Source: JANRLJ01 sp033762735 (GTDB lineage Bacteria > Chloroflexota > Anaerolineae > Aggregatilineales > Phototrophicaceae). Taken from it: DNA of 64,000 bases. Shown in pieces: positions 1 to 8,355 of this stretch (positions are counted from its first letter, which is position 1; each line of letters opens with the position of its first letter). The notes beneath the pieces were generated by a model, which worked only from the letters and a program-made list of their open reading frames with translations, was not told the DNA's origin and ran no database searches. The stretch covers positions 15,876 to 79,875 of the forward strand of contig JANRLJ010000007.1 in assembly GCA_033762735.1 (NCBI GenBank), given 5' to 3'. A program made the position numbers and the translations under genes.

Positions 1-1335
1 GATTTACCGTTCCGGCGGGTATGGCTGGTGCTGGGGCTGCTGCCAATGGTCATCCCGTCCTACCTGGGTGCGGCGGCGCTGCTGGCGGCTTTTGGCCCGC
101 GCGGGCTGCTGCGCGATGTGCTGGCACCGTTTGGTGTTGATGCGCTGCCGTCGATCTACGGCTTCTTCGGCGCGTGGCTGGCGATTACGCTGTTCACCTA
201 TCCTTATGTGGCGCTGCCGGTTCGGGCTGCACTTCTGAATGCTGACCCTGCCCTGGAAGAAGCGGCGCGAGGCCTGGGCCTTAATCGCTGGCGCGTTTTC
301 CGGCAGGTGACACTCCCGCAGATTCGCCCGGCACTAGCAGCCGGGATGCTGCTCACTGCACTGTATACGCTGAGTGAGTTCGGCGCGGTGTCGATGATGC
401 GCTTTAACACCTTCACCCGCGCCATTGACCTCAGCTACCGTGCATCGTTCAATCGTGAACAGGCAGCGGTGCTGGCCTTTGCGCTCATCGCTCTCACACT
501 GCCGTTGCTCGCCCTCGAACGACGGATGACCGCGCAGACACGCAATTACCGCGTCGGCACTGGTGTTCGTCGTCTGTGTGTGCCGATTGCACTTGGTCAC
601 TGGCGCAGCGCGGCGCTGGCCTTCTGTGGTGGATTGATCGGCCTGGGTGTGATTGTCCCGGTAGGGGTGATGTTCATGTGGCTGGTGACACGCGCCCCGG
701 TCGAGACGATGCCCGTGCATTTCGGTTCGCTGGTGGGCAGCACGGTTGGCGTCAGCCTGACGGCGGCGGTGGTGATGGCAGTCTTAGCGCTCCCGCTTGG
801 GCTGATCGGCACACGTAAACCCACCCGGTTTGGCCGTCTGCTGGTTGGCACGTCCTATCTCGGAAATGCCCTGCCGGGAATTGTAATCGGATTGGCGCTG
901 GTCTACTTCGCCGCCAATCATCTGCCCGCGTTTTACCAGACCTTCCCGCTGCTGATTATGGGCTACACACTGCGTTTCCTGCCTTTGAGCGTTGGCGCAA
1001 CGCAGAGCGCACTTACACAGATCAACCCCTGTCTGGAAGAAGCTGCGCGGGGATTGGGCTGCCGCCCCTGGCAGGTCGCCGTGCGCATCACCGCGCCGCT
1101 GGCACGCGCAGGTCTGCTGGCAGGGATGGCGCTGGTCTTCCTGAACGTGATGAAGGAACTGCCGACCACACTGATGCTCTCCCCGATTGGCTTCCGTACC
1201 CTGGCGACCCGCATCTGGACAGGATACAGTGATGGCCTGTATGCGCTGCTGGCGAAGCCGGGGCTGCTGCTGATGGGCGTGTCGGTGCTGGCGCTGGTCA
1301 TCATCCTGTGGCGCGACCAGCAGACCACCCGCTGA
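1..1335 (+). CDS. Iron(III)-type ABC transporter permease, 5' truncated by window edge
   Basis: Inner-membrane subunit of a binding-protein-dependent ABC importer of the ferric/thiamine (FbpB/ThiP) type. It would form the channel for a substrate delivered by a periplasmic or lipid-anchored binding protein, which is not in the window. The frame is open from base 1, so the true start lies upstream; a GTG at 28 is internal. Two homologous permease halves are visible. Each has an EAA cytoplasmic loop that docks on the ATPase: EEAARGLGLNRWRVFRQVTL near base 260 and EEAARGLGCRPWQVAV near base 1040. About ten hydrophobic segments remain. The ATPase gene begins 15 bp after the stop, so the two are co-transcribed. 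The substrate is inferred from family resemblance only; phosphonate or thiamine are alternatives. Confidence 0.9.
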   Translation, partial: DLPFRRVWLVLGLLPMVIPSYLGAAALLAAFGPRGLLRDVLAPFGVDALPSIYGFFGAWLAITLFTYPYVALPVRAALLNADPALEEAARGLGLNRWRVFRQVTLPQIRPALAAGMLLTALYTLSEFGAVSMMRFNTFTRAIDLSYRASFNREQAAVLAFALIALTLPLLALERRMTAQTRNYRVGTGVRRLCVPIALGHWRSAALAFCGGLIGLGVIVPVGVMFMWLVTRAPVETMPVHFGSLVGSTVGVSLTAAVVMAVLALPLGLIGTRKPTRFGRLLVGTSYLGNALPGIVIGLALVYFAANHLPAFYQTFPLLIMGYTLRFLPLSVGATQSALTQINPCLEEAARGLGCRPWQVAVRITAPLARAGLLAGMALVFLNVMKELPTTLMLSPIGFRTLATRIWTGYSDGLYALLAKPGLLLMGVSVLALVIILWRDQQTTR

Positions 1336-1350
1336 TTCTCTCGACGCGCG

Positions 1351-2385
1351 ATGCCTGTTCTGCAATGCACCCATCTGACCAAGCGCTTTCACGAGACGAA
1401 CGTCGTCAACGGCGTGAGCCTGACCGCACAGGCCGGGGAGATCGTGACGCTGCTGGGGCCGTCTGGTTGTGGCAAGACGACGACGCTGCGCCTGATCGCC
1501 GGGTTTGAATGGCCGGACGAGGGTACGATCAGCATTCAGGGGCGCGTCGTGGCAGGCGGAAACGTGCGCGTGCCGCCGGAAGAACGGCGCATCGGCATGG
1601 TGTTTCAGGATTATGCACTGTTCCCTCATCTGGACGTGGCCGGGAATGTCGCCTTCGGCCTTAAGGGAAACCGCCGCGAGAAGGAACGTCGAGTCGGGGA
1701 TATGCTGGCGCTGGTAGGTCTTGCAGGACTGGAAAAGCGTATGCCATATGCCCTTTCCGGCGGGCAGCAGCAGCGGGTGGCGCTGGCACGGGCGCTGGCT
1801 CCACAGCCGGAAGTCCTGCTGCTGGATGAGCCGTTTTCCAACCTCGACGCGGCGCTGCGGGCACAGGTGCGCTTTGAGGTGCGCTCCATTCTCAAAGCGG
1901 CGGGAATTACCTGTATTTTTGTCACGCACGACCAGCAGGAAGCCCTCAGCCTGTCCGATCAGGTCGCCGTGATGTTCGAAGGACGCATCGCTCAGTTTGG
2001 GTCGCCGCATGACCTCTACAGCCGCCCAATCAGCCGCGATGTAGCACAATTTCTCGGTGAAGCCAATTTTCTCTCCGCTACCGCACATGGAAATGACGCA
2101 ACCAGCAGTCTGGGCACTGTTCCGCTGACTAGGCCTGCATCGGGTCTGGTCGATCTGCTGCTCAGGCCGGAAATGCTGCGCCTCAATAACCCTGCCGTGC
2201 CCAACGCAACAGTCGAATGGACCGAGTATTACGGCCATGACCAGCGTGTCGGCCTTCGATTGAAGGATGGACAGTCGTTGGTGGCACGGGTTGCTTTTGA
2301 CCGCCTTTATGGCATAGGCCAGCCTGTTCACGTCAGCATTCAGGGTGCAGCGGTGGCCTTTGAGAGAGCAACCAGAACAAACTGA
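1351..2385 (+). CDS. ABC transporter ATP-binding protein (FbpC/PotA-type)
   Basis: ATPase subunit (344 aa) that powers the upstream permease. Walker A GPSGCGKTT lies at residues 36-44, the Q-loop in GMVFQDYALFP near 82-92, the signature LSGGQQQ at 135-141, Walker B LLLDEP at 156-161 and the switch histidine H193 in VTHDQQEAL. After residue 240 comes a short TOBE-like regulatory domain, as in the MalK/FbpC/PotA subfamily. Length and motif order are normal and all catalytic residues are present. The ATG start is 15 bp behind the permease stop. The pair would belong to the ferric iron or thiamine import group; the sequence itself does not fix the substrate. Confidence 0.92.
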   Translation: MPVLQCTHLTKRFHETNVVNGVSLTAQAGEIVTLLGPSGCGKTTTLRLIAGFEWPDEGTISIQGRVVAGGNVRVPPEERRIGMVFQDYALFPHLDVAGNVAFGLKGNRREKERRVGDMLALVGLAGLEKRMPYALSGGQQQRVALARALAPQPEVLLLDEPFSNLDAALRAQVRFEVRSILKAAGITCIFVTHDQQEALSLSDQVAVMFEGRIAQFGSPHDLYSRPISRDVAQFLGEANFLSATAHGNDATSSLGTVPLTRPASGLVDLLLRPEMLRLNNPAVPNATVEWTEYYGHDQRVGLRLKDGQSLVARVAFDRLYGIGQPVHVSIQGAAVAFERATRTN

Positions 2386-2443
2386 AGAATTGTCAAAGTT
2401 TCAGATTTTTTCCAACATTCAGTTCGTCGTGAGGGGACACGGG

Positions 2444-2452
2444 TGTTATAAT
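2444..2452 (+). promoter_or_regulatory. Extended -10 promoter of the ArsR-type gene
   Basis: TG-T-TATAAT, an extended -10 box, ends about 47 bp before the ATG at 2500. No convincing -35 box is seen at the usual spacing, which is acceptable for an extended -10. It lies in the 114 bp between the ATPase stop and the regulator. Confidence 0.55.
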
Positions 2453-2499
2453 ACCTGAACAGGCCGAACAGGTTTTTATGACGGAAAAAGTCCCCGGTT

Positions 2500-3141
2500 A
2501 TGATTGACGAAACCACCCCGATTACGGAGAAATTCAAGCCCGCTGAGGAGATGGTGATCTCCGACCTGGAAACGCTCAAAGTGCTGGCGGATCCGATGCG
2601 GATAAACATTCTCGAATACCTGAGCAAACCCGGCACAGTCAAGCAGGTGGCCGAAAAGCTCAATAAACCCCCCACCAAACTCTACTATCACTTTAATCTG
2701 CTGGAGAAGCACGGGCTGATCCAGATGGTGGAAACGCGCATCGTGTCGGGCATTATCGAAAAGCATTATCAGATCGCCGCGCGAATGTTCCGGCTGGAAA
2801 AAGGGCTGCTGTCGCCGGGAAACGCCGGGTTTGATGAAGGCCTTGAGGTGACGCTGGCGGGTTTGTTCGGCGATACCCGCAACGACATCTATGACAGCCT
2901 CGCTGCCGGGGTCATCCAGACCGGGCCGGATGCGCCGGATTACCGCCGATTGCTGATGACACAGGCACGGCTCAACCTCACACCGGAACAGGCACGCTCC
3001 TTCTACGAACGTCTGCTGAGTCTGCTGCAGGAATATGACGTGGATGACAGCGAGGTGCTGGACGGAACAGGGCCTTACAAAGTGCTGCTGATGCTGCATC
3101 CGACCAGCCGCAACGGACTGGAAGACAGCGACGAGGAATAG
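2500..3141 (+). CDS. ArsR-family winged-helix transcriptional regulator
   Basis: Protein of 213 aa. Residues about 22-85 form a winged helix of the ArsR/HTH_20 type: LADPMRINILEYL starts the fold, and KPPTKLYYHFNLLEKHGLI is the recognition helix region. The C-terminal 125 residues are helical and match no ligand domain I recognise, and no metal-binding Cys cluster is seen. It is longer than a minimal ArsR (about 100 aa). An upstream ATG at 2478 runs into a stop within ten codons, so 2500 is the start. It has its own promoter (-10 at 2447), so it need not be part of the ABC operon. Its target genes cannot be named. Confidence 0.85.
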   Translation: MIDETTPITEKFKPAEEMVISDLETLKVLADPMRINILEYLSKPGTVKQVAEKLNKPPTKLYYHFNLLEKHGLIQMVETRIVSGIIEKHYQIAARMFRLEKGLLSPGNAGFDEGLEVTLAGLFGDTRNDIYDSLAAGVIQTGPDAPDYRRLLMTQARLNLTPEQARSFYERLLSLLQEYDVDDSEVLDGTGPYKVLLMLHPTSRNGLEDSDEE

Positions 3142-3145
3142 AGAA

Positions 3146-3170
3146 GTACTGAGTACCAAGTAGCGAGTGT
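3146..3170. repeat. Dispersed repeat, GTACTGAGTA...GTAGCGAGT family
   Basis: The stretch GTACTGAGTACCAAGTAGC resembles two sites at 43361-43395 and, inverted, 43563-43592, which share the AGTAC...GAGTAGCGAGT wording. Three related copies in intergenic DNA suggest a small repeat family. Confidence 0.5.
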
Positions 3171-3205
3171 TGAATCTGCTGCTTGGCAACAGGCCAAATA
3201 CGAGG

Positions 3206-3283
3206 GGAGTGGTGAAAATCAGGGAGATGTACGGGCGTAGCGCGCTACGCCCCTGCCATGATGTCCTCAAAATTCACCACTCC
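3206..3283. repeat. Palindromic intergenic element, family A copy 1, with outer inverted repeats
   Basis: The core GGGCGTAGCGCGCTACGCCC at 3233-3252 is a perfect 20-bp palindrome of the family found at nine places in the window. This copy is also enclosed by an 11-bp inverted pair, GGAGTGGTGAA (3206-3216) and TTCACCACTCC (3273-3283), giving a longer foldback structure of about 78 bp. It lies downstream of the ArsR-type gene. Confidence 0.75.
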
Positions 3284-3313
3284 TAATACGAGTTCCCTCT
3301 TAAGATGAAAGCG

Positions 3314-3346
3314 AAACGCCGGGTAAACTACTCCCGGCGTTTTTTT
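3314..3346 (+). terminator. Rho-independent terminator
   Basis: Stem AAACGCCGGG / CCCGGCGTTT with a 9-nt loop is followed by a run of T on the plus strand. It probably ends the transcript of the ArsR-type gene, whose stop is 170 bp upstream. It also lies at the 3' end of the convergent gene, but the T-run favours the plus strand. Confidence 0.75.
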
Positions 3347-3420
3347 GTTCGTAATTGCGTTTAAATGCAGAAGCGTGAAATGGCTCTGCTAGAGATACAG
3401 CGTACCCTGTACCTGATGAC

Positions 3421-4968
3421 CTAAGAACCACCCGGCGGTGTTGGCGGCAGTTGTGGCGATTGCGTTGCGGTAACAGCCGGGTTCGCACTGGTGGAAGAAG
3501 CACGGGTCGGCGCGGGGGGAATGGTCGGCGCAGCCCCACCGCTGCCGGGCGCTTCCTCGGTTTCCTCAATCGGCTGAATGGGGTTCACCGCAGGCGCATT
3601 CTGCTGCACAGCTTCCTGATCGGCGGCGCAGCGGAAGCCCTGCGAGAGCAGTGTGCTGTCCGGTGCGATGTCCTGTCGATGTACCGAGCGCAGGAAGAAC
3701 GGCAGGGTGTCCCACGAGCCGCCGCGCTTGACGCGAGTCGTGCCCGAAGGCGGTCCCTGGGGATTGGGCGCGGTCGACGCGGGCTGGGTGTAGTAGGTGG
3801 CCTGATAGAAGTCCTGCACCCACTCAGCCACGTTGCCGGCCATGTCAAAAGCGCCGAATTCACTCGAATTCTCGAAACTGCCGACGGCCACCGGGCCAGC
3901 ATCCGCTGTGGTGGGCAGGCGGTAGCGAGCGCGGGTTTCATCCCACTGATTGCCCCAGGGATAGAGGAAGTTATTCACCCCCCGCGCCGCGCGTTCCCAC
4001 TCGGCCTCGGTTGGCAGGCGGCGGCCAATGGCCTGGCAGTAAGACTGGGCACCGTACCAGGTCACACCCGCGACCGGGAATTCCTGAAAAATATCGCGCA
4101 CCGTGTAGTTGGCGCTGTCGAAGGTGACGTAAGCGAACTGATTTTCCACCGTCGTATCGATGCACTTGCGCCCGCCGCAGCCAGTCAGGTGGCCGCCCGG
4201 CCCCAGTGAATTGAGGAAGGCCACATACTGCGCGTTGGTCACTTCGTACTGTTCGATAAAGAAACTGTCCACCGTTGCGTTATGCACCGGGATCGAGTCC
4301 TGCCCATAGGATTCCTGGCAGTCCGCGCCGCCGTCACGCTCGCGGCATTCGCGCACGGCGATGGCGATTTCCTGTGGGCTGGTGCCCATCGGGAAGGTGC
4401 CGCCTGTCACCGGAACCAGTGTTGTCGGGAGGAGTCCCGGCGGCAGATCAGCCGCACCTGCGGTGGTCACTCCGGGCGTATCGTTTGCCGCATTGGCTTC
4501 GCTGGTAGTTTCGGCTGGTGGCAAGCCGCCTGAACCGCCGCTGGTGGTATTCCCGCCTGTCTGTGCGGGTGGATTGCTGGCGGCTGTTGTGGCGGTGGGT
4601 GCAGCAGTTTCAGTTGGCTCAAGCAGTGCCGGGTCGGTGGTGGGGGTGGGCGTGGGTGGCTGTAACACGGCAGGGCTGGCGGGTTCTTCCGTCGGGGGCG
4701 GCGTATTGGTGGGCAGTGCTTCAAACGTCTGCCGCACAGCCAGATCGACCGTCGCCTGAACATTTTGTGTTGGGGCGAGGGTGGGGGTGATGTTGGAGGC
4801 GACTTCGAGACCCGCGCCGTCAAGGTTCAGGATTCCGACGGTCAGCAGTGCCAGCACCACGACCGCCGAGCAGGCAAAGCCCAGGGTAATGCCGATAATC
4901 ATCCACTGCCAGACGGCGCTGCTGCCGCGCCTGCTGCCAACTCTGCCATAATTGGGTGGTCTACCCAT
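3421..4968 (-). CDS. Membrane-anchored FGE-sulfatase (SUMF1) domain protein
   Basis: Protein of 515 aa. Residues about 18-48 form one transmembrane helix, which anchors the protein with its C-terminal part outside. Residues 60-180 are a Pro/Thr/Ser/Ala-rich linker of the kind common in Chloroflexota cell-surface proteins. Residues about 185-460 are an FGE-sulfatase domain with the usual landmarks: GGTFPMG, YEVTNAQYVAFLN, VTWYGAQSYC, RRLPTEAEWERAARG, GAFDMAGNVAEWVQDFY and KRGGSWD...GFRCA. Most bacterial members of this superfamily are not formylglycine generators but surface binding or iron-dependent proteins, so the catalytic role is open. The C-terminus is again Pro/Thr-rich. It is a single gene with a 185-bp gap to the upstream pilin gene. 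Confidence 0.88.
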   Translation of the reverse strand: MGRPPNYGRVGSRRGSSAVWQWMIIGITLGFACSAVVVLALLTVGILNLDGAGLEVASNITPTLAPTQNVQATVDLAVRQTFEALPTNTPPPTEEPASPAVLQPPTPTPTTDPALLEPTETAAPTATTAASNPPAQTGGNTTSGGSGGLPPAETTSEANAANDTPGVTTAGAADLPPGLLPTTLVPVTGGTFPMGTSPQEIAIAVRECRERDGGADCQESYGQDSIPVHNATVDSFFIEQYEVTNAQYVAFLNSLGPGGHLTGCGGRKCIDTTVENQFAYVTFDSANYTVRDIFQEFPVAGVTWYGAQSYCQAIGRRLPTEAEWERAARGVNNFLYPWGNQWDETRARYRLPTTADAGPVAVGSFENSSEFGAFDMAGNVAEWVQDFYQATYYTQPASTAPNPQGPPSGTTRVKRGGSWDTLPFFLRSVHRQDIAPDSTLLSQGFRCAADQEAVQQNAPAVNPIQPIEETEEAPGSGGAAPTIPPAPTRASSTSANPAVTATQSPQLPPTPPGGS

Positions 4969-5103
4969 ACGTAATTCTCCCTAGAAAATCGCAAAAAACG
5001 AGCGCCGGGTCGAAGATCGCCGCCGCGCGAGTCTTTTTTCAGCCAGTCGCTGTCAATTTCTAAACGAAAACGGGAGAGAATTCAAGTGCGTGGGGCGGGG
5101 GAC

Positions 5104-5130
5104 AAAAAAACCCTACAGGCGCGTAGGGTT
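5104..5130 (-). terminator. Terminator of the Flp pilin gene
   Basis: On the minus strand, stem ACCCTAC / GTAGGGT with a 6-nt loop is followed by a T-run (A-run at 5104-5110 on the plus strand). It lies 24 bp after the pilin stop codon. Confidence 0.75.
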
Positions 5131-5153
5131 ATGAATGATGACGGAAAATGAGG

Positions 5154-5387
5154 TTATTGACCACTTGACCGTTGCACAGCATCCAGAATATTGCTGTACA
5201 TATTGCTGATGGACGGCCCCAGGACGAGCAGCAGAGCCATCACGACGACCCCGATAAAGACGATGATAAGTGCATATTCGACAAGCCCCTGACCAGTTTC
5301 CTGCTGGCGAGGTTCGCGCTCCGGCGTTGCAGCGTTCCACGCAATGAACGTGGTATGCAACCATGTGACGAACGCCTGGAATAACAT
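5154..5387 (-). CDS. Flp/Fap-type type IVb prepilin
   Basis: Small pilin of 77 aa. The prepilin peptidase site is visible as ETG|QGLVEY: cleavage after Gly would leave Glu5 and Tyr6 of the mature chain, the hallmark of Flp pilins. A hydrophobic helix (ALIIVFIGVVVMALLLVL) follows. Flp pilins are assembled by a Tad secretion machine for adhesion, but no tad genes lie in this window. The ATG at 5387 was chosen because GGGGGA precedes it by 5 nt; an earlier in-frame ATG at 5477 would add 30 residues without pilin character. The leader (about 32 aa) is long for a Flp pilin. A terminator follows directly, so the gene is monocistronic. Confidence 0.85.
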   Translation of the reverse strand: MLFQAFVTWLHTTFIAWNAATPEREPRQQETGQGLVEYALIIVFIGVVVMALLLVLGPSISNMYSNILDAVQRSSGQ

Positions 5388-5468
5388 AATGATCCCCCGG
5401 TACATACCTATGATTGCCAAGTTGAGTTGGGTTACCTTTGGTCGCGCTTGATAGGACTTCCTTCCTAC

Positions 5469-5497
5469 ACTATACAACAGGTTGAATGGAACACGAA
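5469..5497 (-). promoter_or_regulatory. Possible promoter of the Flp pilin gene
   Basis: Minus-strand TATAGT at 5469-5474 with a weak -35 (TTCGTG, 5492-5497) at 17-bp spacing, about 80 bp before the pilin ATG. The -35 match is poor. Confidence 0.35.
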
Positions 5498-5637
5498 TAA
5501 AGATTTCGATGATTTCACGCCTTCAGTGTAGCACCATTTTCATGGGGATACAATAAATAATTGAAGCTAAGAACGTAAAGTTTCAATTTATTCACAGGAA
5601 TTTCATAACTCCTCAAGACAGTGCAGGTTACAGATGA

Positions 5638-5666
5638 TTGGTTTCCGCCTGATGTGGCGCTATAAT
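5638..5666 (+). promoter_or_regulatory. Promoter of the GNAT gene
   Basis: TTGGTT (5638-5643), 17 bp, TATAAT (5661-5666). This predicts a start site near 5673 and a leader of about 110 nt before the GNAT start at 5785. The rest of the 400 bp between the divergent pilin and GNAT genes holds no other recognisable feature. Confidence 0.6.
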
Positions 5667-5784
5667 AAAAATCGTCTTGACAACGTGAATGTCATAAAAA
5701 CATCCATCACTGCTGAACTGAAGATCGAAGGCGTTCACAAACGCGAACAAACAACAACAATTCTTTATCCTTCAGGGGATTCGC

Positions 5785-6801
5785 TTGGTCACCTTAAGCG
5801 GGGCGACAGTCCCAGCCAAAACCATAAGCGGCATACGTCCTGTCAATCTGCAGACCGACCTCGCGCCGCTGGCCGATCTGATCGAACTGGTGTTTGCAGA
5901 CAGCATGGACAGCGGCGGACGGGCAGCGCTGCGGGAGATGCGCGCGATCAGCAAAATGGGGCTTGGCACTCGTCTCCTCTCACGTTTAAACGAAACCACG
6001 CTGGGGATCAATCTCGGGTATGTCTGGGTTGAGAACGACCGTCTGATCGGCAACGTCTCGGTGTACGCTGCGCACTGGCCGTCAAACCTGGGCAGCGCGT
6101 GGATTATCGCGAACGTTGGCGTCCATCCCGATTTTCAGGGGCGGGGGATTGCGCGGCGGCTGATGATCGAGTCCATGCGCATGATCCAGCGGCGCGGCGG
6201 CACAGCGGCCATCCTCCAGGTAGATATGGAAAACCACGTCGCGCGGCATCTGTACCGTTCGCTCGGCTTTATCGAAGAACGAGGCTGGACGACGTGGCGG
6301 CGCAGCAGTTATTCACGTGTGCCGCTGCTGCCGGATGGCTCCGAGGCCTTCATCACGCACCGCCGCCGGGGTGAATGGCAGGACGAAATGCGCCTGGCCG
6401 CGCTGACCCGCCAGGAGGAACGCGGCGGAATCGGCTGGCTGCGACCGCTGCATGAGCGCTATTTCCGCAAATCGCCGTTAAGCCTGCTGAACGATTGGGC
6501 CAGCCTGCGCGGTGTTGAGAGGCTTGTCGTCCGTGCCGGAAACCCGGAACGGCTGGTCGCGTCTCTGTGGGTGGAGAGCGGTTTTGCCATGCGCACGCTG
6601 CTGACCCTGCTGGTCGATCCTCAGGTTCAGGGCACAGTGGATGAAGCTCTGCTCAACACCGCCGTGCGGCGCTTCGGGCGCAGTCCCCTGAGCATTGAAC
6701 ACCCTTCAGAGGACATGGCTGCCAATGAATTATTTGAACGCTATCGTTTTGTGCGGCAGCGCAGCGTGATGCACATGCGCTGGGATGCTGCCGGAAGTTG
6801 A
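5785..6801 (+). CDS. GNAT-family N-acetyltransferase
   Basis: Protein of 338 aa. The acetyl-CoA-binding motif A is clear at residues about 110-125, NVGVHPDFQGRGIARRLM, followed by the MENHVARHLYRSLGFIEER segment of motif B. The first 165 residues therefore form one complete GNAT domain. The C-terminal 170 residues may be a second, degenerate GNAT fold, as in tandem-GNAT proteins, because they contain SLWVESGFAMRTLLTLLVDP. The substrate is unknown. The TTG start at 5785 is supported by AGGGGA six nt upstream; no ATG with a comparable site is near. The gene has its own promoter and a 100-bp gap to the next gene. Confidence 0.85.
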   Translation: MVTLSGATVPAKTISGIRPVNLQTDLAPLADLIELVFADSMDSGGRAALREMRAISKMGLGTRLLSRLNETTLGINLGYVWVENDRLIGNVSVYAAHWPSNLGSAWIIANVGVHPDFQGRGIARRLMIESMRMIQRRGGTAAILQVDMENHVARHLYRSLGFIEERGWTTWRRSSYSRVPLLPDGSEAFITHRRRGEWQDEMRLAALTRQEERGGIGWLRPLHERYFRKSPLSLLNDWASLRGVERLVVRAGNPERLVASLWVESGFAMRTLLTLLVDPQVQGTVDEALLNTAVRRFGRSPLSIEHPSEDMAANELFERYRFVRQRSVMHMRWDAAGS

Positions 6802-6901
6802 TATTATTCGCTTTAGACCCCTCACCTTCGCCTGCGTGCTGCCCGATGGCCGCCTCGATGCCCCACTGCTTTCCTTTGAGCGAGGATAAGGATTTCCCTG
6901 T

Positions 6902-8239
6902 ATGGAATTTGTGATTATCCTGTTTTTGATTCTGCTGAACGGGGTGCTGGCGATGTCTGAAATCGCCATCGTGTCCTCCCGCAAGGTGCGCTTGCAGCAG
7001 CAGGCGGAAGAAGGCAAGGCCAGCGCCCAGACCGCCCTCGACCTCGCCAACAATCCAAACCGCTTTCTTTCCACCGTACAGATCGGGATTTCGCTGATCG
7101 GGGTTTTGCAGGGCGCATTTGCTGGAACCGCGCTGGCGGATGATGTCGCCAGTGTGATCGGGCGCGTCGAACCACTGCGCCCCTACAGCCAGCAGATCGG
7201 CTTCACGCTGATTGTGCTTGTCACAACCTATCTCTCGCTGATCTTTGGCGAACTCGTGCCTAAGCGGCTGGGGATTCAATCCCCTGAATCGGTGGCGCGG
7301 ATGGTGGCCGTTCCCATGCGGACGCTCTCCCGCCTGACCTATCCGCTGGTCTGGCTCCTGAGCATTTCGACGGAGCTGGTGCTTCGTCTGCTCGGCGCAA
7401 AGGAATCGCAGGAGGCGCACGTCACCGAGGAAGAAATCAATGTGATGCTGGCGCAGGGGGCGGAAGCCGGTTTCTTCGAGAAAGCCGAACAGGAGATGGT
7501 CGCCAGTGTGTTTCGCCTGGGTGATCTGCGGGCTTCGGCCTTGATGACCCCGCGCACCGATATGTTCTATTTTGAAGTCGGGGAAGCCAAAGAGAGTATT
7601 CAGGCCAAGCTGGAACAGAGCGATTATTCACGCTTCCCGGTGTGCGAGGGTGGGCTGGATCATGTCCTGGGCATTATCAGCACCAAAGACCTGCTGCGGC
7701 AGCTCCTCAGCGGGCAGCCGATTGATCTGCGCGCCTATCTGATGCCCGTGCCCTTCATCCCTGAAACAGCGACAGGCGCGGATGTGCTGGAAGCGCTGCG
7801 CGGGCAGGAAAGCCAACTGGCGCTGGTCATCGGGGAATATGGCAGCGTGGAGGGGGTGGTCACGGTCAATGACATTCTGGAAGCCATCGTCGGCACACTT
7901 GATGATGAACCGGAAGCGGTGCAGCGGGCAGATGGGTCGTGGCTGGTGGATGGCATGATTCCGGTCGAGGAGTTCAAGGATCTGGTCGAGATCAAGGACG
8001 ATCTCCCCGGCGAGGATGAGAACCTGTTCCAGACGCTCGCGGGCTTCATCATGGCGCAGCAGGGCAAGGTGCCGCGCGTCTCTGACCATTTCGAGTGGAA
8101 CGGATTCTACTTCGAGGTGGTCGATATGGACGGCAACCGCGTCGATAAGGTGCTGGTGCAGCACCGCCCGAAGGAACCGGATGAGAAATATCGCACGGGC
8201 GAAATCAGGCCGATCAGGGATGACGCACCGCGCCCATAA
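6902..8239 (+). CDS. CNNM/CorC-HlyC family membrane protein
   Basis: Protein of 445 aa with the three-part layout of the family. An N-terminal DUF21/CNNM transmembrane domain (about residues 1-180, three to four helices) starts FVIILFLILLNGVLAMSEIAI. Two CBS domains follow (about 205-320; ALMTPRTDMFYFEV, HVLGIISTKDLL, GVVTVNDILEAIVG). A CorC/HlyC C-terminal domain closes the protein (about 335-430; FQTLAGFIMAQQGKVPRVSD). Such proteins are linked to magnesium or cobalt efflux and envelope ion homeostasis; the old hemolysin label is not a good functional guide. The ATG at 6902 is followed directly by the conserved N-terminus. No frame damage is seen. Confidence 0.9.
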   Translation: MEFVIILFLILLNGVLAMSEIAIVSSRKVRLQQQAEEGKASAQTALDLANNPNRFLSTVQIGISLIGVLQGAFAGTALADDVASVIGRVEPLRPYSQQIGFTLIVLVTTYLSLIFGELVPKRLGIQSPESVARMVAVPMRTLSRLTYPLVWLLSISTELVLRLLGAKESQEAHVTEEEINVMLAQGAEAGFFEKAEQEMVASVFRLGDLRASALMTPRTDMFYFEVGEAKESIQAKLEQSDYSRFPVCEGGLDHVLGIISTKDLLRQLLSGQPIDLRAYLMPVPFIPETATGADVLEALRGQESQLALVIGEYGSVEGVVTVNDILEAIVGTLDDEPEAVQRADGSWLVDGMIPVEEFKDLVEIKDDLPGEDENLFQTLAGFIMAQQGKVPRVSDHFEWNGFYFEVVDMDGNRVDKVLVQHRPKEPDEKYRTGEIRPIRDDAPRP

Positions 8240-8289
8240 TGGCACGTAACGTGGGTGTAAATCGTGTGTAAAATTTGTGTGTGTCAAGG

Positions 8290-8317
8290 CTGACCGTACT
8301 GGTTACGATGTTAGAAT
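8290..8317 (+). promoter_or_regulatory. Promoter of the two-component operon
   Basis: CTGACC (8290-8295), 16 bp, TAGAAT (8312-8317), with TG one base before the -10. It predicts a short leader ahead of the response regulator. Confidence 0.55.
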
Positions 8318-8355
8318 ATGCGCAGTAATTCCAGAATTCCGTGAGTGACGCCATC

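Noticed and set aside
784..2331. Long open frame (515 codons) on the minus strand
   Set aside because: It lies opposite the permease and ATPase genes, whose motifs are intact, and its His/Gln/Arg-rich translation resembles no protein. It is the antisense shadow usual in G+C-rich coding DNA.
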